From the NCBI RefSeq assembly GCF_030227115.1, contig NZ_JASSUA010000001.1, positions 2,232,001-2,296,000 on the forward strand: a DNA stretch of 64,000 nucleotides, read 5' to 3'. The position numbers and the translations under genes are program-made. Shown here in pieces: positions 15,695 to 25,700 of this stretch (the stretch's first letter is position 1; each line of letters opens with the position of its first letter). Origin of the DNA: Marinobacter sp. SS13-12. GTDB lineage: Bacteria; Pseudomonadota; Gammaproteobacteria; Pseudomonadales; Oleiphilaceae. The notes under the pieces are model-generated. The model ran no database searches. It worked only from the letters and a program-made list of their open reading frames with translations, and was not told where the DNA came from.

Positions 15695-17446
15695 TCAGTT
15701 TCCGCTGGTTCTCAAACCGTCTGGGTAGAGTGGCGGTAACGGCTCTTCTGTGCTGTGCGAGCCAGCGGCACCGCGAATCCGGATCAGTGTTGCCACCAGG
15801 CGGTCCCCATCCCAGGGGGCCGACGCTTGCTGTTCCGGCGTTCCGAACAGCCGGTGCTGCAACTGTTCAATCTCGGCCGCCAGGTCTTTGTCCTGCAGAA
15901 ACCGGTTAACATCCACCACGCTGCGGAAGGTGGTTTCCGGATGCTGCACCGCCATCCAGCGTACCAGCAACTCGGTGGTTGTCGGTGATCCCGCTCGGCC
16001 TGCTTCACAGAGTTCCCGGAACAGGGCCTTCTCACGAATCTCACGGGGGTTTTCGGCCGCTGTTTCGGGCCGCGACTTGCGTCGGGACAGCCACCAGGCT
16101 GCAAGGGTAACCACCCAGATACCCAGAAGTGTCAGCGTCGCCAGAGGCCAGAAACCAGCGCCAGCGGTCCCTGTAGCTGTATTTTTCGTTTCATCCCCTT
16201 CCTCTTCAACAGCGCGGGTGGCCTGGTTGGGTGAGTCAGCGGCTGAGGTCTCAATCTGACCGGGAATGGCATCAATGGTCAGCGTTCTGGCAGGGACCAC
16301 CGCAACCCGCTCGGTGTCACTCTCGGTATCCCACCAGGGGATCCGGATTTCAGGCAGCACCAGTTGTCCAGGCTGTACTGGCACCAACGCTGTGGTCTGG
16401 GTGAGTCGAGATGCCAGCCCTTCGCTGCCCGGGGTTGTGGATCGCTCTGCCTTCTCGGGATAGGCACGAATGCCGTCGGGCATTTCTTCGGGGAAGGGCG
16501 GCAGGGTTTCCGACGGTAAGCCATCTGCCTGCAGAGTCAGGGTTCGGGTGAGGTTCTGTCCCGCCGTCAGTGTCCGGCTTTGTGGCAACCCGGACTCATT
16601 CAGCTCCAGGTTGCGTGCTGGCAACCAGGTATCACCGCTGAAATCTGCAGGAATTCCGTTGACGGGTACGTCGAACAGGGTGGCATTGTCACGGAGGAAT
16701 TTCAGTTGGCCGTCGCTGTTGCGGGCCTGACCCTCAAATCGGATGGGCTGCAGGCTGAGTTGTCCTTCTTTCTGGGGATAAATGGCGTATCGGCGTTCCA
16801 CCACTCTGTAGCGCACGCCGTCCCTGTAGCGGGTGTATTCGCTCTGCTTGCCCAGGGACTCAATGATGGCGTGTGGATGCTCGGGCTCTGACAGCTCACC
16901 ACGGATGAGGTTGCCGGTGAAGAACAGCTTGATGGTAAGCACCAGTTGTTCCTGCACGTAGACTTCGTCCTTGTCGGCGGCCAGTTCGATAAAACTGTCA
17001 CGCGACGCATCGGCTTCCACCTCCGGTGGTGTGCCGTCGATGACATTGACCGTGACCGGGTCGGATTCTGAATCCCGGAATTTCAGCGCCGGAATCGTCA
17101 GCTTGCCGGTCGTTTTGGGGGCCAGCTGGTAGGTCCAGGTGATTTCGCCAACCATTTCGTTGTTGATTGTGCGGATGGAATACTGCTGATTGCGGGCCAG
17201 GATTTCGAAATCGTCCTTTACTTTCTCGATATCCGGCTTGGGCAGGCTGGACATGTCGAAATCAAACAGATTGCCGAGGTTGATATCAATCTTCGTACTG
17301 CCTTTCACCGTCAACGTCAGTACTTCGCCTTCGTACAGGCGAGTCCGGTCAGGCTCCACAGTCAGATCCTGCGCAGCCATGGCCTGTCCAGCCATGGTCA
17401 GAAGCAGCGATATCAGAATAAACGGATAGGTCAGCCGGCTTACCAT
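15695..17446 (-). CDS. batD: BatD-type oxygen-tolerance protein
   Basis: 583 residues with a signal peptide (about 1–24), a long periplasmic beta-rich part with repeated Ig-like strands (the RTLTVDRTRLYEGE-like start is typical of BatD), a membrane helix at about 435–455, and a cytoplasmic Arg/Glu-rich tail. Bat proteins were linked to aerotolerance in Bacteroides and act with a MoxR ATPase; the precise function is unsettled and may concern envelope stress or complex assembly. It is the last gene in a six-gene operon and overlaps the BatB/C gene by 7 bp. Confidence 0.87.
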   Translation of the reverse strand: MVSRLTYPFILISLLLTMAGQAMAAQDLTVEPDRTRLYEGEVLTLTVKGSTKIDINLGNLFDFDMSSLPKPDIEKVKDDFEILARNQQYSIRTINNEMVGEITWTYQLAPKTTGKLTIPALKFRDSESDPVTVNVIDGTPPEVEADASRDSFIELAADKDEVYVQEQLVLTIKLFFTGNLIRGELSEPEHPHAIIESLGKQSEYTRYRDGVRYRVVERRYAIYPQKEGQLSLQPIRFEGQARNSDGQLKFLRDNATLFDVPVNGIPADFSGDTWLPARNLELNESGLPQSRTLTAGQNLTRTLTLQADGLPSETLPPFPEEMPDGIRAYPEKAERSTTPGSEGLASRLTQTTALVPVQPGQLVLPEIRIPWWDTESDTERVAVVPARTLTIDAIPGQIETSAADSPNQATRAVEEEGDETKNTATGTAGAGFWPLATLTLLGIWVVTLAAWWLSRRKSRPETAAENPREIREKALFRELCEAGRAGSPTTTELLVRWMAVQHPETTFRSVVDVNRFLQDKDLAAEIEQLQHRLFGTPEQQASAPWDGDRLVATLIRIRGAAGSHSTEEPLPPLYPDGLRTSGN

Positions 17447-19227
17447 GGTGTATCGCCCTCGTCAGATGGTGTTTCCCGTTCCTGGTATTGTTGCAGGAAT
17501 TTTCTTCGCAGCAGGCCGCCGGGGTTGTCCGGAACCCGCCTGAGCCATTGCTCCTGACCCTGACTCAGTGGCGAGGTCTCCAACTCGGCTGGCGATCGGG
17601 CGGCCTCGCTGTCAGTGCCTTCAGTGTTGCTCTGGTCCTGCTGTCCCGGGGATTGTTCCTGTTCCTGGTTGTCACCGTCGCCATCCGGCTCATTGTCCGG
17701 ATTATTCTGCTGGTTGTCCTGCTGCTGGTCACCGGGCTGACCGGACGAGTTGCCCTGCTGATTCTGGCTGTCCGAATCGCCCCGGGAGTTCTGCTGATCG
17801 TCCTGTTGTTGCTGGTCCCCGTCCTGGTCGGAGGATTCATTACCTTCACCACCGGACTGGTCCTGTTGTTGCTCCATAAGCTGCTTTACCAAGTCACGGT
17901 TGAATCGGGCATCCTCGTTCTGTGGCTGTTTCTCCAGCGCTCTGTCGTAAGCCTTCAGTGCTTCTTCCAGCTTGCCGGCCCGCGCAAGGGCATTGCCACG
18001 ATTGTATTGCGCCGATGGAGTCTCGGCCCGGGCAAAGGCCTCTGCAGCGCTCTCGAAGTTTCCTTCGCGGTAGAGCGCGCTGCCGCGCCAGGCGGGATCA
18101 TCCAGGACCTGTGCTGCCCGGCCGGGATCTTTCTCGATCAGTTCCGGCGCCCGCTGGTCCTGCCGCGACCAGAGGCTGTCCCAGTCCAGTGCCATGGCCG
18201 GGCGGGGCGTGAGCGGCAAGAGCGCGAACAGCATGATGACCATGGCACCGCGACGCCAGCCAATAAGCGCCAGAGGCGCCGCCAGCCAGAGTAGCCAGTA
18301 GCCATCGTCCTGCCAGCGATTGACCGTCAGGTCCCGATCGCTGTCTTCCCAGTCAGCGGCGTCGATGGGGCGGAGCTCCAGAGCAAGGATGTCGTCATCG
18401 GTAATGGTCAGTGTGTGGCTGTCGCCGTCGTTACGGCGCGCCAGGTCCGCCATGCTGTCCGGGTCGGCACGGGCGATGACGATATCGCCGTTGTCCCTGA
18501 TAAATCCCTGGCGTGCCAACGGAATCGGCCCACCCTCTGCGGTGCCGACGGTAAGTGTGCTCAGGGCAAAGCGGCTGTTGGCCAGGTGATCGGTAATGCG
18601 CTGGCGATAGCGTTCTGCAACGTCGTCTGCGATCAACAACAGGCGTCCGTTGCCGGGGGCTCCCTGTTCCAGCAAATCAAGACCACGCTTGATACCGAGG
18701 TCGGTGCGGTTTCCGGCCGCGGGCATGATGACGGGCTCAAGTACGTCCAGCATGCCTTCGATGGTGTTGCGGTCATCCGTCAGGGGCGTGACCACATGGG
18801 CATCTGCCGCATACACCACCAGTGCGGTGAGGGCACCTTCGCGGGCCTTGAGGATATCACGGATCTTGCGTTTGGCGACCGTCAGCCGATCTGGCTCCAC
18901 ATCGGTAGCCAGCATGGACAGGGACAGGTCCAGCACGATCACCAGGCTGTCGTTCTGCTGCTGTAACGGCGTGGGGGCCTGTCGCCAGGATGGCCCGGCC
19001 AGCGCAATCGACAGCACGACTAAGGCGGCAACCGCCGGTAACACGGGTGACTTTCGGGGAGAGCCGGCGGCACCCGAGTGGCTGATCATCGGGCGCAGCA
19101 GTCTTGCGGGAATGATCCTGCTCCAGCCGCTGTCGCTCTGGTGAAAGCGCCGTAAAACCAGCGGCAACAGGAAGGCTGCCAGTAATAACAGTAGCCACAG
19201 TGGGCGAAGGAAATGAAAGTCAGCCAT
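17440..19227 (-). CDS. VWA–TPR fusion protein, BatB/BatC-like
   Basis: 595 residues. Two N-terminal membrane helices, a von Willebrand A domain (about 90–270) with the metal site DLSLS, another helix near 310–340, a TPR unit (QYNRGNALARAGKLEEALKAY), then about 90 residues extremely rich in Gln, Asp, Asn, Ser and Gly. It joins what are separate BatB and BatC genes in some bacteria. The ATG at 19227 has AGGAGG six bases upstream; an upstream in-frame start at 19284 would lie inside batA and is rejected. The start overlaps batA by 8 bp. The low-complexity tail is a coding feature, not a DNA repeat. Confidence 0.87.
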   Translation of the reverse strand: MADFHFLRPLWLLLLLAAFLLPLVLRRFHQSDSGWSRIIPARLLRPMISHSGAAGSPRKSPVLPAVAALVVLSIALAGPSWRQAPTPLQQQNDSLVIVLDLSLSMLATDVEPDRLTVAKRKIRDILKAREGALTALVVYAADAHVVTPLTDDRNTIEGMLDVLEPVIMPAAGNRTDLGIKRGLDLLEQGAPGNGRLLLIADDVAERYRQRITDHLANSRFALSTLTVGTAEGGPIPLARQGFIRDNGDIVIARADPDSMADLARRNDGDSHTLTITDDDILALELRPIDAADWEDSDRDLTVNRWQDDGYWLLWLAAPLALIGWRRGAMVIMLFALLPLTPRPAMALDWDSLWSRQDQRAPELIEKDPGRAAQVLDDPAWRGSALYREGNFESAAEAFARAETPSAQYNRGNALARAGKLEEALKAYDRALEKQPQNEDARFNRDLVKQLMEQQQDQSGGEGNESSDQDGDQQQQDDQQNSRGDSDSQNQQGNSSGQPGDQQQDNQQNNPDNEPDGDGDNQEQEQSPGQQDQSNTEGTDSEAARSPAELETSPLSQGQEQWLRRVPDNPGGLLRRKFLQQYQERETPSDEGDTPW

Positions 19228-20242
19228 TGCCTGCCTCCTGTGCGGTGTTGACCGAATGGCGTCTGACACCTGCCAGCCTGACACCTTGCATCAATAACCA
19301 TATCAGGGCGGCAAGGCCCGCTGGCCAGGCATAAAGTTCGGTCACGGGACGGTAGTGCTTGCCTTCCAGTTCAATGGGTTCCAGCTGGTTGATGCTTTCG
19401 TAGATCAGCTCGAGCTCGGGCAGGCTGCGGGCACGGAAATACTCTCCGCCAGTCTGCTGGGCTACCCGCTTCAGCAGGTCCTCGTCCAGATCCCGGGACG
19501 GATTGACCCGGCGTGAGCCAAGCAGCCCGCGCTGCACCATGGATTCAGCGCCAATGCCGATGGTGTAGATGCGCACACCGGCAGCCCTGGCGATCTCGGC
19601 GGCCTTGTCCGGGGCAATTTCTCCCGCCGTATTGGCGCCGTCGGTCAGCAGTATGACGACCCGTTGTTCCTGTGGGCGGTCCCGCAGGCGCTTGACGGCC
19701 AGACCCAGGGCGTCGCCTATGGCAGTCGCTCTCCCGGCCATGCCAATGCCGGCCTCGTTAAGTAAGGTTTGCACCGTTGCCCGATCAAACGTCAAAGGGG
19801 CCTGGATGTAGGGTTCGGTGCCAAACAGCAGCAGCCCGAGCCGGTCCCCTTCCCGGCGCTGGATGAAGTCATCCAGTACCCGCTTGACCGCCTGCAGTCT
19901 GTTAATGCTGCGGCCCTGAACCACCATGTCCTGTTCGTCCATGGAGGGGGAAATGTCCACGGCCAGCAGCAGGTCGCGGCCGCTGACGGGCAGTTGTACC
20001 TGCTCCCCGACATGTTGCGGCCGGGCCAGCGCTACCACCAGCAGAAGCCACATCAGCAACAGTACCAGCTGTTGCCAGAGGGGGGTTCTGCTGCCGCTGC
20101 GGCTGACGCCGGGCAAATCGGACAGCCAGTGGCCGACGGGAAAAACCGGCGCCTCCACCGCCTGGGCACTACGGCGACGCAAGTGCGTAAGCAAGGGCAA
20201 CAGGGCCAGTAACAGTGCCCAGGGAAAGGCAAGGCTCAGCAT
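19220..20242 (-). CDS. batA: VWA domain protein, BatA-like
   Basis: 340 residues: helices at about 5–22 and 55–75, a von Willebrand A domain with MIDAS residues DISPS and LTDGANT, and a C-terminal membrane helix (about 300–320). The VWA faces the periplasm or cytoplasm depending on topology and probably binds partner Bat proteins in a metal-dependent way. The ATG at 20242 has GGAGG six bases before it and overlaps the DUF4381 gene by 7 bp; the longer frame to 20296 is not needed. Confidence 0.9.
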   Translation of the reverse strand: MLSLAFPWALLLALLPLLTHLRRRSAQAVEAPVFPVGHWLSDLPGVSRSGSRTPLWQQLVLLLMWLLLVVALARPQHVGEQVQLPVSGRDLLLAVDISPSMDEQDMVVQGRSINRLQAVKRVLDDFIQRREGDRLGLLLFGTEPYIQAPLTFDRATVQTLLNEAGIGMAGRATAIGDALGLAVKRLRDRPQEQRVVILLTDGANTAGEIAPDKAAEIARAAGVRIYTIGIGAESMVQRGLLGSRRVNPSRDLDEDLLKRVAQQTGGEYFRARSLPELELIYESINQLEPIELEGKHYRPVTELYAWPAGLAALIWLLMQGVRLAGVRRHSVNTAQEAGNG

Positions 20243-20706
20243 CTCTGTCCTCCCAGCCAAACCCGGGCAAAGGCGACGGCTTCCTCTGGTCGGCACCCCG
20301 GTACCGGTTGCCAGGCACTGTTGACCATGGCCTCGACCACCGGTCGCGATGCGACCCGGTCTTTCGGGCTGGTTTCAAGCAGGAAGCGGATCCAGGGCTC
20401 GCCCGACAGCGATTCCGGTACCTGTTCCGGGTAGCGCATGCGAGCCGACTGTTTCAACAGCTGGTTCAGGGCAGCAAACCAGTCATTATCTGCCGCCGCA
20501 GTCTGTTCCAGCCGTAGCAACTCTCTCTTTGCGACGCCAAGCCAGCGGTTTCTGCGCTGTTTTCGCCTGACAAGAACAAAGGCCAGTACGGCCAGCGCCA
20601 GGGCAATGGCGAACAGAAACCACCAGCCCGGCGCGGGAGGCCAGAAGCCGCCCGGTTGCGGCAGGTGTATGTCTCTGAGCTGGCTCAGTGGATCCTGTTC
20701 CATCAT
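20236..20706 (-). CDS. DUF4381 membrane protein
   Basis: 156 residues beginning MMEQDPLSQLRDIHLPQP, the sequence signature of DUF4381, with a membrane helix at about 27–46 and a basic cytoplasmic domain. This family is nearly always found between the DUF58 and VWA genes of MoxR–Bat operons and probably forms part of the same membrane assembly; no activity is known. Two consecutive ATGs (20706, 20703) are possible starts. It lies 18 bp from the DUF58 gene. Confidence 0.85.
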   Translation of the reverse strand: MMEQDPLSQLRDIHLPQPGGFWPPAPGWWFLFAIALALAVLAFVLVRRKQRRNRWLGVAKRELLRLEQTAAADNDWFAALNQLLKQSARMRYPEQVPESLSGEPWIRFLLETSPKDRVASRPVVEAMVNSAWQPVPGCRPEEAVAFARVWLGGQRC

Positions 20707-20724
20707 GGGCTAGAAGCGGTCCTG

Positions 20725-21669
20725 TTATCCAATGTGGCCACGGGGGCCGAGCAGTGTCTGCAGTATCAGTGCCGGCTGGTCGCTGGTCATGACACTGGCC
20801 GGTTGTACGCCTGCGGTGCGGAAGCATTCGCCCACTGCTTCGGTATGCTGCCGTACCTTTTCGGCATACGCCTGCTGAAACCGTGGATTACTGCTGTCAA
20901 ACCATACCGGCCCGTCTTCACCAGCGATGGCGAAGCGTCCGCTGTCTGGCAGCTTCAGCTCCAGCGGATCAATGACCCTGAGGGCGCTGACGGTATTGTG
21001 GCGTGCCAGCGACCCGAGCAGCCGTGACGTGTCTGCGGTAATGTTGAGAAAATCACTGATCACAAAAATACGACTGCCGGTGTGAGCGACCCGGCGGGCC
21101 TCCTGCAGTGCGGTGTCGAGAGCACGAGTGGTCTCACTGCCCCCCTGCAGGTCCGGATCGTTCCGGGATACTCTTTGCTGCTGCGCCACGGTATCAAGCA
21201 AACGCAGCACTGATTTCTTGCGGCGGGCAGGGCGTTGAACGCTCAGCTCGCTGCCGTTGAACACGATACCCCCCACCTGATCCCCGGACCAGAGCGCCAG
21301 CCAGGCCAGAATACCGGCCAGCTGTGCACAACGGACCTGTTTGTAGGCACCGGTACTGGCAAAGAACAGGGAAGGGCCAAGGTCGCACAGCAACAGTACC
21401 GGACGCTCGCGCTCCTCTTCATAAAGCTTGGTATGGGGGGATTGCCGCCTGGCGGTAACCCGCCAGTCAATGCTGCGTATATCGTCGCCGGGTTGATATT
21501 GACGCACCTCCGCAAAAGCCATTCCCCGCCCCCGACGTGGAGAACGCTGCAGTCCGGCCTGGCGGGACCTGACCGGCCGTGCCGCTGGCAACTTCAGGGC
21601 ACGGGCATCTGCCTGTAACCGGATCAGCTCCGGCAGGGAAATATGGGTGGCTGGTTCGGTTGCAGTCAT
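20725..21669 (-). CDS. DUF58 domain protein
   Basis: About 314 residues. The GRGMAFAEVRQYQPGDDIRSIDWRVTAR-type segment is the DUF58 core (positions about 50–77), followed by a VWA-like fold with LLLCDLGPS. DUF58 proteins are the cytosolic VWA-related partners of MoxR ATPases and are thought to receive or present the substrate remodelled by MoxR. A GTG at 21675 and an ATG at 21669 are both possible starts; neither has a strong ribosome site, so coupling with moxR (stop at 21680) is likely. Confidence 0.88.
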   Translation of the reverse strand: MTATEPATHISLPELIRLQADARALKLPAARPVRSRQAGLQRSPRRGRGMAFAEVRQYQPGDDIRSIDWRVTARRQSPHTKLYEEERERPVLLLCDLGPSLFFASTGAYKQVRCAQLAGILAWLALWSGDQVGGIVFNGSELSVQRPARRKKSVLRLLDTVAQQQRVSRNDPDLQGGSETTRALDTALQEARRVAHTGSRIFVISDFLNITADTSRLLGSLARHNTVSALRVIDPLELKLPDSGRFAIAGEDGPVWFDSSNPRFQQAYAEKVRQHTEAVGECFRTAGVQPASVMTSDQPALILQTLLGPRGHIG

Positions 21670-21679
21670 GGTCACGGTT

Positions 21680-22642
21680 TCAGGCGGTTACCGGAACGCG
21701 GTCGATCAGTCGCTGGATGATGGCGTCTGCGGTCAGGCCTTCGGCTTCGGCTTCGAAGGTCAGCAGGATACGGTGTCTGAGTACATCAAAGGCGATATTG
21801 CGGACATCGTCCGGGCTGACGTAATCCCTTCCATCAAGCCAGGCCATGGCCCGGGCGCAACGATCCAGGGCAATCGTGCCCCTCGGGCTGGCACCGAAGG
21901 CAGTCCAGCGGGCAAGCTCGGGGTCCAGAGTGGCGGGGTCCCGGGTTGCCAGCACCAGGGCCAGCAGATACTGCTCGACCGGCTCCGACATGTAGATATC
22001 CGAGACCTCGTTCCGGGCGTCGAAAACCTGGTCGGCCGTGAGACGGACTTCCGCGGCCACCTGCCCGCGCCGATAGTCATTTCTGGCCAGGTGCAGGATC
22101 GCCTTTTCCGCATCAGCGGAAGGGTAGTCGATGACCACGTGCATCAGGAACCGGTCAAGCTGGGCTTCGGGAAGCGGATAGGTGCCTTCCTGTTCGATCG
22201 GGTTCTGGGTGGCCATTACCATGAACAGACGGTCCAGCGGAAAGGTGCGCATGCCGACGCTGACCTGGCGTTCCCCCATGGCCTCCAGCAATGCTGACTG
22301 AACCTTGGCCGGCGCGCGGTTGATCTCGTCAGCCAGCACCAGATTATGGAAAATCGGCCCATGCTGGAATTCGAACTGGCCGGTTTCAGCCCGGTAGATC
22401 TCACTGCCGGTAACGTCTGACGGCAGCAGGTCCGGAGTAAACTGGATACGGTGGAAGTCACCTTCAAGGTGATCGGCCAGGGCCTTGATGGCGGTTGTCT
22501 TGGCAAGCCCGGGTGCGCCTTCCACCAACAGGTGGCCGTCGGCGAGCAGGGCAATCAGCAAACGGTCCACCAGCTTTTCCTGGCCGATGATTCTTTTTGC
22601 TAACTGAGATCTGAGCTCACCAAACGTATGCTGTAATGCCAT
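21680..22642 (-). CDS. MoxR-family AAA+ ATPase of the Bat operon
   Basis: 320 residues, the classic MoxR size. Walker A GAPGLAKTT, Walker B LADEINRAPAK, sensor 1 MATQNPIEQEGTYPLPEAQLDRF are intact. It is the first gene of a leftward operon with DUF58, DUF4381, batA, batB/C and batD, all within 18 bp of each other or overlapping. MoxR proteins act as chaperone-like remodellers of their VWA partners. AGGAG lies about twelve bases before the ATG. It is clearly a different subgroup from the MoxR at 5579–6682, which lacks such partners. Confidence 0.93.
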   Translation of the reverse strand: MALQHTFGELRSQLAKRIIGQEKLVDRLLIALLADGHLLVEGAPGLAKTTAIKALADHLEGDFHRIQFTPDLLPSDVTGSEIYRAETGQFEFQHGPIFHNLVLADEINRAPAKVQSALLEAMGERQVSVGMRTFPLDRLFMVMATQNPIEQEGTYPLPEAQLDRFLMHVVIDYPSADAEKAILHLARNDYRRGQVAAEVRLTADQVFDARNEVSDIYMSEPVEQYLLALVLATRDPATLDPELARWTAFGASPRGTIALDRCARAMAWLDGRDYVSPDDVRNIAFDVLRHRILLTFEAEAEGLTADAIIQRLIDRVPVTA

Positions 22643-22786
22643 GGGGAATGTCTACTCCTACTGCAGGGACGGTTCGCGTAAGTAGTTGCCGCAGTTTTCG
22701 CATCTGCGGCGCAAAAATCAAGGCTTTGACTATGCTTATGTGACAGTACGCCGATTACGTTTATTTCACACTCATAGAGGTCGACT

Positions 22787-25700
22787 ATGAATGCGCTGAC
22801 TATCGCCAGCAAGGAACAGTTTTTTCAGCAGCTGGACGAAGCTTTCGCGGAAAAAATAGCGAAACCCGAAGCGAAGAAAATCAGTGAATTCGCAAAGCAG
22901 CATTATGCCCATATTCCTCTCGAAGAGCTTGTGAGTCGCCGTTTTTCCGATACCTACGGTGCCATTCTTGCGGCCTGGAAGTTTCTGCAGAAACGTACCG
23001 CCGAAGAAACCCCGGTGGCGGTGTTCAATCCCGAGCTGGAAAGTGACGGCTGGCAGTCGACCCACTCCGTCATCTTCATTCTTCACCCGAACATGCCGTT
23101 CCTGATTGATTCTCTGCGGATAGCGATCAATCAGCGTGAGATAGGTACCCACTCGATCCAGCATTCGATTCTCCAGGTGGAGCGCGACGCTCAGGGCAAG
23201 TTGAAAAAACTGCACCCACCCAAGAAAAAGGTCGCCGATGGCAATCACGAGGCGTTCATTGTTCTGGAAATCGACCGCCACAGCAATCCGGAGGATCTCC
23301 GGTCGCTGGAAGAAGTGTTTCAGACCATTCTTCATGAAGTCCGGATTGCGGTCAGTGACTTTCCTCTTGTAACTGAAAAGGTCAATGAAATCAGTCGGGA
23401 ACTCGATAGCACCACCGCCGGTATCGACGAAGAGCAGAAAGAAGAAGCGAAGGCATTCCTGGACTGGCTGGTAAGGGACCATTTCACCTTCCTGGGCTAC
23501 GATGAATACGATTTTGCCAAGGACAAGAGCGGGTTGGTGGTCCGCCGCGTTGAGAATTCCGAGCTGGGTATCCTGCGGGTCAACAATGAACGCCCGGACA
23601 AGGTGCGGCTGAACGAATTGCCGCAACGCACGCGGCATGAGATGACCCGCACGGATGATATTTTCATCTTTGCCAAGTCTGCCCAGCGCTCGCGAGTGCA
23701 CAGGCCTGCTTATCCCGACTACATTGCGGTCAAGAAGTTCAATAGCAAAGGTGAAGTGGTCGGTGAACGCCGCTTCCTGGGTCTGTATACGTCCCGCGTC
23801 TACAACGAACGGCCGGACGAGATTCCTCTGCTGCGCCGCAAGTTCCAGACCGTCATGAGGCGTTCCGGTTTTCTGCGGGCCGATTACGCCGGTAAAGAGC
23901 TTGATCAGATACTCACGGTGTATCCACGGGACGAATTATTCCAGATCGAGCCCGGTGAGCTGCTGTCGGTTGCCAAAAGCATTCTCTACATTCAGGAACG
24001 TCGTCGCATCGAGCTGTTCATGCGGGAGGATGTGTATGGTCAGTTCGTCACCTGTCTGGCATTTTTCCCGCGGGATATCTACAACACGGAACTGCGCCTG
24101 AAGGTTGAGCAGGTGTTGCGGGACAGGCTTGAGGCGGAGGACATCGAGTTTGTCACCCACTTCTCCGAATCGGTGCTGGCACGGGTGCAGTTCACGGTTC
24201 GCGTGCCCCAGGTGGAAAACCGCCAGATACCGATCTCGGAGATTCGAGAGAAGGTTATTGATCTTGCCCAGTCCTGGCGTGACGGCCTGCTGGAAGCATT
24301 GAATGAGGCGTACGGTGAAGAGCAGGGCAACGAAATGTTCCGGCTCTATTCCGCAGGCTTTCCGGCCAGCTATAAGGACATGTTCTCGCCACGGCGGGCG
24401 GCCATAGACCTTGAGCACATTGCCGGAGCTGCCAGAGAAAAGCATCTCACCATGAGCTTCTACAGGGCGCTGGAAGAGGACGAAAGCACGCTGCATTTCA
24501 AGCTTTTCTATCCGGATGAGCCATTGCCGCTATCCGATGTAATGCCGATTTTCGACAATCTCGGGTTCCGGGTTATTGGTGAACATCCGTTTGAGGTCAG
24601 TGACCGTCGCGGCGAGACTGTCTGGATACACGACTTCACCCTGCAGGCTCATAGCGGAGCAGTGGTGGATATCCACCGCATCCGCCCTATCTTCGAAGAC
24701 CTGTTCCGTCGGGTCTGGTACGGCGATGCGGAAAACGATGCCTTTAACCGGTTGTTGTTGTCCTCCTACATGAGCTGGCGGGAAATTGCCCTGCTGCGCA
24801 CCTATGCGCGCTACATGCGGCAGATTCGCTTTTCCAACAGTCAGACCTTCATATCCAACACCCTCGTCAACCATGTGGAACTGACGCGCCTGTTACTCGA
24901 GTTCTTCGAGGTTCGTTTCAATCCCGCGCGTTACCAGAGTGACGGCAAGAGTGCGGCTGCCCAGCAGAAACTGGAGATCGAGTTCAATGCTGGCCTGGAC
25001 AGTGTCGAAAACCTCAGCGAGGACCGGGTGCTGCGGCTGTTCCTGGAACTGATGCAGGCCACCCTGCGCACCAACTACTACCAGCCGGACAAGGACGGCC
25101 GCACCAAACCCTATATCAGCGTGAAGTTCGATCCGTCAGAGATTCCGGACGTTCCGTTGCCCCTGCCCATGTTCGAGATTTTTGTCTACTCGCCACGGGT
25201 TGAAGGTGTGCACCTGCGTGGCGGTAAAGTTGCACGCGGTGGCCTGCGTTGGTCCGACCGGTTTGAGGACTATCGCACCGAGATCCTGGGGCTGGTCAAG
25301 GCGCAACAGGTCAAGAACGCCGTTATTGTGCCGGTAGGCGCCAAGGGCGGTTTCGTGGCCAAGCGCCTGCCCGACATGTCGGACCGGGAAGCTTTCCAGG
25401 CCGAGGGTATCGAGGCCTACAAAACCTTTATTCGTGGCCTGCTGGATATTACCGATAACCTTGTGGATGCCGGCATCCAACCGCCGGAGTCGGTGATCCG
25501 TCACGATGAGGACGATCACTACCTGGTGGTAGCCGCCGACAAGGGTACGGCGACCTTCTCGGATATCGCCAACGGCCTGGCTGCGGAATACGGCTTCTGG
25601 ATGGGGGATGCGTTTGCCTCCGGCGGCAGCAACGGCTATGACCACAAGAAAATGGGCATTACGGCCCGGGGCGCCTGGGTATCCGTGGAGCGGCACTTCC

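Noticed and set aside
17580..17850. Apparent tandem CAG/CTG-like repeats
   Set aside because: These are Gln/Asp codons of the BatB/C linker in frame, irregular in period, and not a CRISPR or microsatellite array.
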